A DNA stretch of 64,000 nt, taken from NCBI GenBank assembly GCA_015272325.1, contig JACYLU010000033.1, positions 124,001 through 188,000 of the forward strand, read 5' to 3'. How positions within the stretch are numbered: the first letter of the stretch is position 1; the number at the start of each line of letters is the position of its first letter. The notes under the pieces are model-generated. The model was not told the DNA's origin. It saw nothing but the letters and a program-made list of their open reading frames with translations, and ran no database searches. Made by a program: the position numbers and the translations under genes. Below, piece by piece: positions 1-7,980 of this stretch. This DNA comes from Synechococcales cyanobacterium C42_A2020_086. Its GTDB lineage: Bacteria; Cyanobacteriota; Cyanobacteriia; Elainellales; Elainellaceae.

Positions 1-654
1 CAGCAGCAGGCCATTGATGATTTGCGGAGTCAAATTCAAACGGCAAGTGAATATGACCGCCTACGGCTAGAAACCGAGCTAGCTGATGAGCAAGATCGGT
101 ACCAGATGCTGAATGAAACGCTGGTGGGGCAACGACGCAACTTGCAAGAGCGCCAGGATGTACTGAAGCAGCACCAGCTCGTGTTGGCTAAGCGACAAGG
201 ATTTCCACCGCCAGATGATCAGCCTCAGTTTATTGATATTGAGCCTGTTTTGACCCAAATCGAGCAGGCACGCCAACGGCAGGCGCAGGAATTGCAGATG
301 CTGGAACAGGACATTCAGCAATCTCAAGAAGCGTTGGCCACGGCTCAAGCCAGTGTGAACCAGCAAGCCAATGAGCAAAACACTCGCTGGGCAGAACTAC
401 AGCAGCTAGATCAAGCGCTGCGGGCACAAATTGCGGTTGCCGCCGAGCACTGGGGCAAAGTTAATACCTATCAAGACCTGTTGCAGCCCCTGCAAGACGC
501 TTTAACGACGGCTCAGCAGCAGGCAGACGTCCTAGCAGCACGGCTGAATCAGCTCCAGGATGCCGCAGGCTCCCACCGGCAAGCAATAGAAGAACTGCGA
601 GCAGCGGTGCACGGCTGGGCAGGCAATCCGGTCATAGAAGGTGCTGCCCTCTAA
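1..654 (+). CDS. hmpF: HmpF-like pilus motility/taxis coiled-coil protein (C-terminal part, 5' end outside window)
   Basis: The reading frame is open from base 1, so only the last roughly 217 residues are present. They are almost entirely charged and Gln-rich heptad-like sequence (long coiled coil), including the stretch ELADEQDRYQMLNETLVGQR near the start, which I recognise as the conserved C-terminal core of cyanobacterial HmpF. In the family, HmpF is a cytoplasmic filament-like protein needed for type IV pilus motility and taxis, partnering the Hmp/Pix chemosensory system. That fits the chemotaxis operon 33 kb downstream. The last 40 residues are less conserved-looking. The gene converges on tilS with only 37 bp between the two stop codons. 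Assignment rests on recalled family sequence; a generic coiled-coil protein is the alternative. Confidence 0.8.
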   Translation, partial: QQQAIDDLRSQIQTASEYDRLRLETELADEQDRYQMLNETLVGQRRNLQERQDVLKQHQLVLAKRQGFPPPDDQPQFIDIEPVLTQIEQARQRQAQELQMLEQDIQQSQEALATAQASVNQQANEQNTRWAELQQLDQALRAQIAVAAEHWGKVNTYQDLLQPLQDALTTAQQQADVLAARLNQLQDAAGSHRQAIEELRAAVHGWAGNPVIEGAAL

Positions 655-691
655 ACAGAATAAACGTTCTAACGAGAGCGAAGTGTCTGCA

Positions 692-1717
692 CTAGATAGA
701 AAAAGTAGTGGAAGAGGTAGAAGCGTCGCGGTTGGGCAGTGGGCACAGATGCACCCAGTCTCCCTCGACTCGGGCAATGACGCTACCCGGAAACGGATCG
801 GTTTGGCTCCGGTTTGGTGCTGTGATCAGCGTCACCATTTTTTCAATGTGCTCAAAGGTAGGTGCAGTTGGCAACGTTTTCTGAAGAAATTGCCGCATGA
901 CCCGGCGCTGCAACGCAAGCGGCGCAGATTGCAACACCCGACGATTTAGACGCAGTAGAGGTTGCTCCTCAACGGCTTGCTGCCACAGCTCAACTGCGGC
1001 TGCTTCTAGATAGGCAACATCGGCCTGAAGCAGCTCGGCCGTTTGAGCCAGCGATTTTTCAACTTGGGGATTAAAGTGGGCTTGCAGATACGGCAGCAAC
1101 TCCTGACGGATGCGATTGCGGGCATAGCTCCAGTCCTGATTAGTGCTATCGTGCCAAATGTTGAGGTGAGCAGCCCGACAAAATTCAGCGGTCTCGGCAC
1201 GGCTTACATTCAGCAACGGACGAACCAACTGCACCCCATCCGTTAGCGGCCGCTGCCAGGAGAGGGCTTGCAGTCCATCCGCACCACTACCGCGCAAAAG
1301 GTTATAGAGCAACGTTTCAGCCCGATCGCTGGCCGTATGACCTGTCACAACCCGAGAGTAGCCCTGAGCCACGGCACAGCTCGCCATCACCTGATAGCGC
1401 CAAGCTCGTGCTGCGGCTTCACAGGGCACAGGCTCGGCAGCCGTTTCGCTGAAATAGGGAACCTGCCAAGCGTGAGCAAGCTGCTCCACATACTCAGCAT
1501 TTGCTGCGGCATCGGCTCGCCAGCGATGATTGCAATGCACTACAGCAAGCTGCCACTGCCACTTCGGTTTCAAGTCTAACAGCAGGCGCATGAGGCAAAG
1601 GGAGTCCTGCCCTCCCGACACCGCCACTAGAACCCGAGCTTGGTGCGGCAGCAGCGATCGTTTCTGCAAGGTTTGGTCGAGGCGAACATGGAGCGCCGTC
1701 CAGCGAGCGGCAGTCAT
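692..1717 (-). CDS. tilS: tRNA(Ile)-lysidine synthetase TilS
   Basis: The 341-residue protein has the PP-loop ATP-pyrophosphatase signature SGGQDS at residues 34-39, followed by the N-type ATPase fold typical of TilS (HCNHRWR, then a TGHTASDRAET stretch near residue 125, and RNRIRQELLPYL near 205). TilS ligates lysine to C34 of the CAU-anticodon tRNA(Ile), converting its reading from AUG to AUA, and is essential in bacteria. Length matches the short cyanobacterial form that lacks the full C-terminal tRNA-binding region of the E. coli enzyme. The ATG start at 1717 lies 20 bp downstream of the stop of the KGK-domain gene on the same strand, so the two may be co-transcribed. Confidence 0.95.
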   Translation of the reverse strand: MTAARWTALHVRLDQTLQKRSLLPHQARVLVAVSGGQDSLCLMRLLLDLKPKWQWQLAVVHCNHRWRADAAANAEYVEQLAHAWQVPYFSETAAEPVPCEAAARAWRYQVMASCAVAQGYSRVVTGHTASDRAETLLYNLLRGSGADGLQALSWQRPLTDGVQLVRPLLNVSRAETAEFCRAAHLNIWHDSTNQDWSYARNRIRQELLPYLQAHFNPQVEKSLAQTAELLQADVAYLEAAAVELWQQAVEEQPLLRLNRRVLQSAPLALQRRVMRQFLQKTLPTAPTFEHIEKMVTLITAPNRSQTDPFPGSVIARVEGDWVHLCPLPNRDASTSSTTFSI

Positions 1718-1737
1718 AAATGAGACTCAGGCGCAGG

Positions 1738-2208
1738 TTAGTATTCGTCGTTTGGCTCCGGATATCTCTCGCCGTTGCCTTCCCACTGAGAAAATCGCTC
1801 ACGTGGATAGTTGCTGCCGCGTCTGCGTCGGGGATAGAACTCGTCGCGGGATGGGTAGCTTTCGTCTTGGGACGGGTAGAACTCGTCTGGATAGGTGGCG
1901 GTATCCTCCTGTCGAATGCTTCCTTCCCGCAGCAGCTTTGGCGGACGCTCTGGGCAAAACTCTAGGCGAATTCGTACCCGTCCGCGCTGCCACCCCTGAC
2001 TCCCAAAGCGCAGCACCTCACAGCTCTGCCCGCGATCGGTAAACCATCCTTCCCGCTCATCCGACCATTCTTCCTCCTGTTCGCTGATGAGCTGCGCTAG
2101 GGCATCTAAAAACTCACTGACCTTAAATGTTGGATTCGCCATCAAGATCCGCCCTGTCCGCACGAACAGCACTTCATTGTCGTTTAGTAAGCCAAATTCG
2201 TTATCCAT
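1738..2208 (-). CDS. KGK domain-containing protein with Tyr-Pro-Ser repeat tail
   Basis: This 156-residue protein starts with the KGK-domain pattern found almost only in cyanobacteria (LNDNEVLFVRTGRILMANPTF, written here only in part: acidic start, then a hydrophobic strand). A second block, GWQRGRVRIRLEFCPE, is where the family's basic motif lies. The domain has no established biochemical function. The last third is low-complexity: YPDEF, YPSQDES, YPSRDEF, YP followed by four Arg, an internal repeat rich in Tyr, Pro, Asp and Arg. The ATG at 2208 was chosen over a 41-codon longer frame (from 2331) because the family alignment begins here. No membrane segment or signal peptide is visible. It precedes tilS by 20 bp. 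Confidence 0.75.
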   Translation of the reverse strand: MDNEFGLLNDNEVLFVRTGRILMANPTFKVSEFLDALAQLISEQEEEWSDEREGWFTDRGQSCEVLRFGSQGWQRGRVRIRLEFCPERPPKLLREGSIRQEDTATYPDEFYPSQDESYPSRDEFYPRRRRGSNYPRERFSQWEGNGERYPEPNDEY

Positions 2209-2410
2209 TTGCTTTTTCCCAGCTGTGACGGGTCTAACTTTCAGTAAAGAAGGACAAGCGCGAAACGGCAAGTCACTGAAAAATAGTCTGGTGCAATCTG
2301 GTTCAATCTTCAGTATCAATGCAGATGACATGGCTCGTGACGTTGCTCATAGTAGAACTACGTTGCTTTTTTAAGCCGCTCGCACTCACACTGGATTGAT
2401 TGAAATCGCT

Positions 2411-2761
2411 ATGAAATCTTTACTGATGATGACAGTAGCGTTAGGACTACCGATCAACGTGGCAACTGTAGCATGGGCTGATGCTCCCGTGGCGAACTAT
2501 TCTCATCCTGAATCTGCCCAGACCCGTACGGTTCCCATGCAGCAGAACGGTTCAGCGGCAACATTGGTCATCCCCAGTCGTGCGACTCCTGTTTCTGGCG
2601 TCTCTTCAGAGCATCTCGATCGGTCCGCTGAGGACATCAATCAAACGCTCGCGGAAAGCCGTCCGCAACGCTTTGATATACGAGAGGTCATTAACCTGCC
2701 TCCCGGCATGATTATTCGAGCAGGCTCCCGAGGCGGCATCGGGGTGGGCACCGAATTTTAA
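2411..2761 (+). CDS. Small secreted protein of unknown function
   Basis: A 116-residue protein with a clear N-terminal signal peptide: basic start MKSLLMM, hydrophobic core, and a probable AWA cleavage site around residue 24. The mature part (about 90 residues) has no cysteines and no domain I recognise. Its C-terminal third (FDIREVINLPPGMIIRAGSRGG) looks folded and ends in a Gly-rich tail. The ATG at 2411 is preferred over an in-frame TTG at 2396 because it gives a standard signal peptide; no strong Shine-Dalgarno sequence precedes either. It is divergent from the KGK gene, and 200 bp lie between the two starts. Function unknown. Confidence 0.6.
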   Translation: MKSLLMMTVALGLPINVATVAWADAPVANYSHPESAQTRTVPMQQNGSAATLVIPSRATPVSGVSSEHLDRSAEDINQTLAESRPQRFDIREVINLPPGMIIRAGSRGGIGVGTEF

Positions 2762-3047
2762 ACTCCTGATGTTGGCTCCATGGGTGCCGCTGTAAATCGA
2801 CCCCAGAGACCCAACGCTTGGATCAGCCTTATTTGATAAAGCTCTGGATAACAGAAAGATTTTGCATACCATTGGATACCAACCATGCCAACAGGGTGTT
2901 GAGAGGCACAAACAGGTCAGCTCAACACTTCTACATTGTCTAGTAGTATCGCCCAGACTCTTGCTAGGTCCTGTTGACATGGTTTAGGTGTTGCTGCGTT
3001 CTAGCGACTGCCAGCTAGATATACCTAGATCAACCGATGCAAAGCCG

Positions 3048-4067
3048 CTAGAAAAACCAGCCGTAGCTGTGTAAGCCCTTGCCCAGCAAATTCACTCCTA
3101 GATAGCAGATCCACACTACCACAAACCCGGACGCTGCCAAGATAGCGGGACGCCGACCTTGCCAGCCCCGAGTAATGCGAGCGTGTAGATAGGCTGCAAA
3201 CACCAACCAGGTGATTAGTGCCCAAGTTTCCTTTGGATCCCAGCTCCAGTAGGATCCCCAGGCCTCGTTTGCCCAAACGGCTCCTGCAATGATGCCAATT
3301 GTCAGCAGGGGAAAGCCCAGCCCAATGATGCGGTAGCTAATGTTGTCTAGCGTCTCAGCTAGGGTCAGTCGCTGTGGCGATAGGGGCAGCGTTGCCTTCG
3401 TGGTCAAGGAGGTAACGGCAGGCAGAACAGCAGTTGTTCCGCCCGATTCACTCCCCAAGGGTTCGTTTAGAGCGGGTATTGCTTCTGCAGAATTGGATCG
3501 CTGTAATCGATAGCGAGCGTCGCGATAGGCCCCCGTTCCTACCGAGCTTCCTTTTAGCTCCACGTTCTGCCCGCGAGTGACCACGAGAAAGGCAACCGCC
3601 AGCAGTGACCCGACCATTAGGGCGGCATAGCTAAGCAGCATAACGCTGACATGCATCATTAGCCAGTTTGACTTGAGGGCAGGCACTAGAGGTTCCGATT
3701 GCTGCATCTGAGCTGGCAACGTCAGGGTGGCAAAGGCTGTAATTGCCATCGCTACTGGAGCGGTAACGGCACCTACCAAGCGGCTCTGGCTCATCTGCTC
3801 TGCCAGGAAGTGCATTGCTGTGATGCCCCAGGCAATAAAAAACAAAGATTCGTATAGGTTGCTCAGGGGAAAGTAGCCAGCGTCGAGCCAGCGTGCTCCC
3901 AATAGGGCCGCAATGCCCAGGTTGGCAATTGCCATTCCCGTCGTACCCAACACCGAGAGGTAGGGAATCCCGGGAAAGGCTGCACTTCCCCAATAAATCA
4001 GCATGGTTAAAAACAGAACGGCGAAGGATGCATTATCCAGCCAGTTCTGAAGGGCAACGAGATCCAT
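3048..4067 (-). CDS. ccsB: System II cytochrome c biogenesis protein CcsA/CcsB (ResC family)
   Basis: A 339-residue polytopic membrane protein with about eight hydrophobic segments. The periplasmic Trp-rich haem-handling motif is at residues 270-282 ([13 protein letters not shown]), and candidate haem-ligand histidines include H139 and H333. This is the ResC/CcsA component of system II cytochrome c maturation, which carries haem across the membrane and ligates it to apocytochromes c such as cytochrome f and c6. Residues 165-235 form a hydrophilic loop that varies in length within the family. The gene is known as ccsA in plastids and is often labelled ccsB in bacteria. The Ccs1/ResB partner is not in this window. 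The ATG at 4067 gives the usual N-terminus. Confidence 0.93.
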   Translation of the reverse strand: MDLVALQNWLDNASFAVLFLTMLIYWGSAAFPGIPYLSVLGTTGMAIANLGIAALLGARWLDAGYFPLSNLYESLFFIAWGITAMHFLAEQMSQSRLVGAVTAPVAMAITAFATLTLPAQMQQSEPLVPALKSNWLMMHVSVMLLSYAALMVGSLLAVAFLVVTRGQNVELKGSSVGTGAYRDARYRLQRSNSAEAIPALNEPLGSESGGTTAVLPAVTSLTTKATLPLSPQRLTLAETLDNISYRIIGLGFPLLTIGIIAGAVWANEAWGSYWSWDPKETWALITWLVFAAYLHARITRGWQGRRPAILAASGFVVVWICYLGVNLLGKGLHSYGWFF

Positions 4068-4250
4068 GCAGTGTTCTCCAGCGCAAAAATTTAGTGTGAT
4101 AAAAGACGACCCGCTATTGCTTCAGTTGATTCAATAAGCGTCCATTCTTTATCGTATCGAGTCTTGACAGCTTCCTGCTGTCTTGCCCACTGATTTGTGA
4201 CTCCAGCAACCCAGGGATGATCTCAGGATCAATGCTCCGTCCTGCCTGCT

Positions 4251-6032
4251 TCACGGTGCTGGTGATGCTTCAGTCGGGCTAGGTGCCGCGGGAAGAGCAG
4301 GTGGCGGCAGCGCCCCTGGTGCATCTCCTTTGCGCATCAACACCCGCACATCGTACTGTGTCGTTCGCCCATCCTGCAGGGCTGCTGTTAACCCAATGGC
4401 ACGAATGGCCTTGAGAAAGGCTCGATTTTCTTCAGAAAGCGCCGGCAACGGCAGATTCAGGTTTTCAGGGTTAGCCAACCGATCTAGCTCGATGAAGAAG
4501 TGACCGTTGTTAGGTTCTAGCTGCGTTGAGGTGGCGGCTCGAAACTGCTCGTTGTCGGCGAGAGACTGGGCAGGAGCAGGCAGAAACGTGCTGGCGAGGT
4601 CGGGTCCAATGGCTAGAAAAGCAATATTGCCATCGAGCCAGCCGCGGCTAACCGTAAGGGCTGTAAAGGGAGACACCCAATTGACCACGGACTGACCCCC
4701 TATCTCAGCTTCACTCACCTGAAAGCGATAGCGCTCACGCATGATCTCGTCCAACCGTTGAAAGGTTTGGTCGGCGGCGCGGCGGTCGCTCGCTTGTACC
4801 ATCACCACTACCCCGGCTTTGGACGTTGATCCTGCTGCTGCCGGAGCCGATACTAGCCCCAGGGCAAATTCTCCGGCGGTCCATGGCATCACATCATTAT
4901 CGAGGTCCAGTCCGGTCAGGTTGCGCAACCCCTGTCGCAGGGTATCGGGATTGAGGAAACCAGGTTTGGGCACCGTCTGTAGTGGTTCGGGAGGCTGTTC
5001 GGTGTAATTCTGCCAAAGCTGCTTGAGGTTACCGCCCATCGCCGTTAGTAGGGTTTCGCTAGGCAGCAGTTGAGGCATACGCTCGGTGTTGTTGATCACC
5101 CGGAAGCGAGTTTTGCTGTTGGGGGCTAGCCAAGTGACACCCTGCATTCGCAGCCCCTCTGACTCTAGGGTAACGGTGCTGGCTAAGCCGCGATTGGCCT
5201 GAATTGGCACCAAGAGCTGAGGTGGAATAGGTTGTATAGCGTTGTTGCTGGTAAATGTAGTGGCGGCTGGAACATTGACATAGATCTGGGCAAAGGGATT
5301 AGCAGCCGTAATATAGCCAAGGGCTTGGCTGTAGCCCGGTGTTGCTGCTACTGAAGCCTCGCCCTTAAACGTATCAATCACCTGTTCTACCGCCCAAGTA
5401 TGGTCTGAGACAACCACAAAGCGGTTGCCCAGAACGCTAGCAGCATAGGCTCGTTCTGTCTGGTTGTGAACTTCCCGAATTTGCACGCCTTTATAGTCAC
5501 GGGCTACAGCGTCCTGATCTCCCTGGGGGCTAGAGAGCAGTTGCTGGGCTTTGGCAGGGTCTGCAATGGGCAGCACAAACACAAGAGCTTGCTCTCCCAT
5601 GACCAGAGCAGTGGGATCATAAGGCTGGACGGTGCCGGGGGCATCTGCTGGCGCATTGGCGGCATCAGTCGGGGGTAGCAATAGGGCTGCGGTGATTTCG
5701 TTACCGACCCAGGGTTGAATATCCTGCTGGTAGCTCAAGCCGTTTGCCGTCAGAAGCCGGTCGCGCCACTGGGCTAGGGTTCGGTCGAAGGCTGCTTGGG
5801 TCTCGGGAGTGCCGAAGCGCCGCAGCTGCTGCCACTGACCTCGGTCAGTTGAGACAGAAACCGTCATGACTGCTTCCTGAGGAATCACGGTTGTTCCAGT
5901 GGGTAGTCCTGCCGTTGTGGGTCGGCGTTGCACAAACCACCAGGCTGTGACACCACCGATAGCAAAGCCCGCTGCTGTTCCTAGGGCGAGCCAGAGCGCC
6001 GATTTGCGTTGCTTAAATAATTTTCCGACCAC
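4251..6032 (-). CDS. DUF3352 domain-containing membrane-anchored protein
   Basis: A 593-residue protein with one N-terminal membrane anchor (hydrophobic run around residues 13-36 after a basic FKQRK) and a large domain facing the periplasm or lumen. It matches cyanobacterial DUF3352 proteins in pattern: repeated strands such as GNRFVVVSDHTWAVEQVI, a conserved TAGEFALGLV, and a Pro/Ala-rich tail. I chose the GTG at 6032 because a GGAGGAAG Shine-Dalgarno-like sequence lies just upstream. A GTG at 6068 would add 12 residues. The family has no established function. It stands alone between ccsB and the recombinase, with no obvious operon partner. Confidence 0.8.
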   Translation of the reverse strand: MVGKLFKQRKSALWLALGTAAGFAIGGVTAWWFVQRRPTTAGLPTGTTVIPQEAVMTVSVSTDRGQWQQLRRFGTPETQAAFDRTLAQWRDRLLTANGLSYQQDIQPWVGNEITAALLLPPTDAANAPADAPGTVQPYDPTALVMGEQALVFVLPIADPAKAQQLLSSPQGDQDAVARDYKGVQIREVHNQTERAYAASVLGNRFVVVSDHTWAVEQVIDTFKGEASVAATPGYSQALGYITAANPFAQIYVNVPAATTFTSNNAIQPIPPQLLVPIQANRGLASTVTLESEGLRMQGVTWLAPNSKTRFRVINNTERMPQLLPSETLLTAMGGNLKQLWQNYTEQPPEPLQTVPKPGFLNPDTLRQGLRNLTGLDLDNDVMPWTAGEFALGLVSAPAAAGSTSKAGVVVMVQASDRRAADQTFQRLDEIMRERYRFQVSEAEIGGQSVVNWVSPFTALTVSRGWLDGNIAFLAIGPDLASTFLPAPAQSLADNEQFRAATSTQLEPNNGHFFIELDRLANPENLNLPLPALSEENRAFLKAIRAIGLTAALQDGRTTQYDVRVLMRKGDAPGALPPPALPAAPSPTEASPAP

Positions 6033-6152
6033 AGCTGAATGCTTCCTCCACCACGGGTGTGTTAGCACAAACAGTTAGACTATAGACGATGGGCAACAGT
6101 TTGCAACGGTCTTTTCAACCGGAAGATTAATCTCTGAAAACATCTAAAAAAT

Positions 6153-7595
6153 TCAAAAGATGAAGACAAGTTGCAGCGTCCAAGTGGACGGTTGTTGAGT
6201 AATTTGAATGTGTCGAATAAATTCTCGGAAATAAAATCGTCGTTCCGCTTCAGACAGGTCTAGCCAAAACTGCGGCAACGAAACCACTTGGGCAATCGCT
6301 GATAGATTCACCGGGGGCAGTTGGGCGGTTTGGTTCCGCAGCGAAGCGATCTCGGTTCGCACTTTGTAAGCCCGCAGCTCCGCCGTTTCCCGATCGAGAA
6401 CGCCACTCTCGACTAGGGCTGGCAATTGCTGCAAAATGTCTTGCCTAGCGGTAATCTCAGCCGTCAGGTTTTGCTTGATTGCATCTACATTGGGAACTTG
6501 CGCCGCGGCTACAGCTCGCGGCAGCTCTTGACAAATCTGCTGAATGGTTTGCTCCAAAACAGCTTGATAGGCGAGGGACTGGCAGGCAGGTCGTTCTGAG
6601 CAGCGGGTTGGGCGCAGATAGAGGTACTCCTGCCCGCGTCGAGTGGTGGTGCGGTTGATGGCCCAAGGAGACTGACATTTGCTACAGATCACCAACCCTG
6701 ACAAAGAACGAGGAGCACTGGCAGTGCGTGGCGGCAATCGCTGGTTGCGGCGCAGCAGTCGATCCACCTGAGCAGCCTCATCCCGCGACATGATAGGTAC
6801 ATGGGTGTCAGGGATGACTTGCCCGTTCTGGTATAGCAAATCGCCGCGATAAACCGGACTAGTGAGCCAGCGCTTGCCAGTAGACACCGAAATTTTCTTA
6901 CCGTATTTTTTCTGCAAGTAGCGGACGCTGCCCCGCAGTGAGCCATAGAGGAGGAAGTGCTCGAAAAAGTCTTTCACAACTGGTGCGGTGGAGCGATCGA
7001 GGATGTAGCGATCTTTACCGCGTCGATAGCCATAGGGTGCTTTTCCAGGTGGGGGGACTCCCTTAAGGCGGTTCTGGGCATGACCGCGCTGCAAGGAACG
7101 ACGCCGTTGGGCATCCTGCACGGACTGCAGCACTTGTATGAGATCACCGTGCTGCCACGACAAAGGAACAGTTTCCGCCCCATCTTGCACCTCAATGGCG
7201 ACGCCGAGACGCGCTAGCTCGCTGAGGCAATCGCTGACGGTATGCAGGGAATCTCCTAAATCCTCGAGTCGGCGCAGCCGTAAGCAGGAGGGCGGTTCCA
7301 TGCGACAATCCTGAAGGAGCTGCTGCCACTGCTGGCGATCCCCAACGTCTTGGTAGATCCGATCTACACCTTGTCCCCAGATGGATGCCTCAGGCGGAGA
7401 TTCCAAGAGGGGATCGGTGTAGGAATAGGCAAATGTTTTTGCAGAATTACTGCTGAGATTGCCATTCGATTGCACGCTTTCTGCTTCTCCTAAGCTCAAG
7501 GATCTAGATTGATTGCCATTTCGTTTTGATGCAAAACAGTAAGTTTTGAGGAACGCAGTTGATTGGACCAATTCATGGAGTGAATTAGGGTGCAA
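6153..7595 (-). CDS. XisF-like large serine recombinase with apparently degenerate catalytic domain
   Basis: A 480-residue protein with the layout of XisF-type large serine recombinases. Residues about 55-165 resemble the resolvase catalytic fold, about 180-290 are the recombinase domain (GVPPPGKAPYGYRRG at 179-193), and a zinc ribbon uses C304, C307, C332 and C338, followed by a coiled coil. XisF excises the fdxN element during heterocyst differentiation in Anabaena. Here the catalytic residues look lost. The YARVS box aligns with YSYTD (residues 57-61), which removes the nucleophilic Ser and its Arg. The DRLGR box aligns with EDLGD (111-115), which removes both Arg. No element ends or fdxN gene are nearby, so it may be a resident DNA-binding protein. 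The ATG start gives about 50 extra low-complexity residues and may be too far upstream. Confidence 0.8.
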   Translation of the reverse strand: MHPNSLHELVQSTAFLKTYCFASKRNGNQSRSLSLGEAESVQSNGNLSSNSAKTFAYSYTDPLLESPPEASIWGQGVDRIYQDVGDRQQWQQLLQDCRMEPPSCLRLRRLEDLGDSLHTVSDCLSELARLGVAIEVQDGAETVPLSWQHGDLIQVLQSVQDAQRRRSLQRGHAQNRLKGVPPPGKAPYGYRRGKDRYILDRSTAPVVKDFFEHFLLYGSLRGSVRYLQKKYGKKISVSTGKRWLTSPVYRGDLLYQNGQVIPDTHVPIMSRDEAAQVDRLLRRNQRLPPRTASAPRSLSGLVICSKCQSPWAINRTTTRRGQEYLYLRPTRCSERPACQSLAYQAVLEQTIQQICQELPRAVAAAQVPNVDAIKQNLTAEITARQDILQQLPALVESGVLDRETAELRAYKVRTEIASLRNQTAQLPPVNLSAIAQVVSLPQFWLDLSEAERRFYFREFIRHIQITQQPSTWTLQLVFIF

Positions 7596-7980
7596 AACAT
7601 CAGCGAATAAAATAATTTTGAACAGAGTAATTCAGGTGATTAACGCACATATTGCCGGCAGAATCCATTCACTGCAAAATCCATTGCAAAACCGTAGCTT
7701 TAGATACAAATTTTCTAGCAGAATTTTCTAGCAGATAGAAGCAGCGAGCAGTAAGGTTTTGGATTTGAGCAGGATACCTGCTAAGCAAAAGTGCCTGTTG
7801 CGCTTGCATTGGATGCCGAAGTGCCGCTGAGATTCAAAGGGATGTTTGAGCAGAAAGCATCCTTATCTTTTGGTCTTCGACATTGAACTTTGAGTTCAAT
7901 TTGCAGAAACAGCGGTTAACAATCTAGATCTACACAAGTAAAACCCATAGAATTATCAAATGATCTTGCCAGGATAGATT
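7596..7980. other. Intergenic region between xisF-like gene and ppc
   Basis: This is the divergent promoter region of the XisF-like gene and ppc. It is AT-richer than the flanking genes and holds one perfect tandem duplication (7709-7734). I see no convincing small gene or RNA. Confidence 0.5.
7709..7734. repeat. Tandem duplication, 2 x 13 bp
   Basis: The unit AATTTTCTAGCAG occurs twice in perfect tandem in the divergent xisF-like/ppc intergenic region. It belongs to a series of short tandem duplications across the window. Confidence 0.9.

Noticed and set aside
6153..7980. Integrated mobile element carried by the XisF-like recombinase
   Set aside because: No cargo genes, no direct repeats bounding the gene and no composition shift; neighbours are ordinary chromosomal genes.
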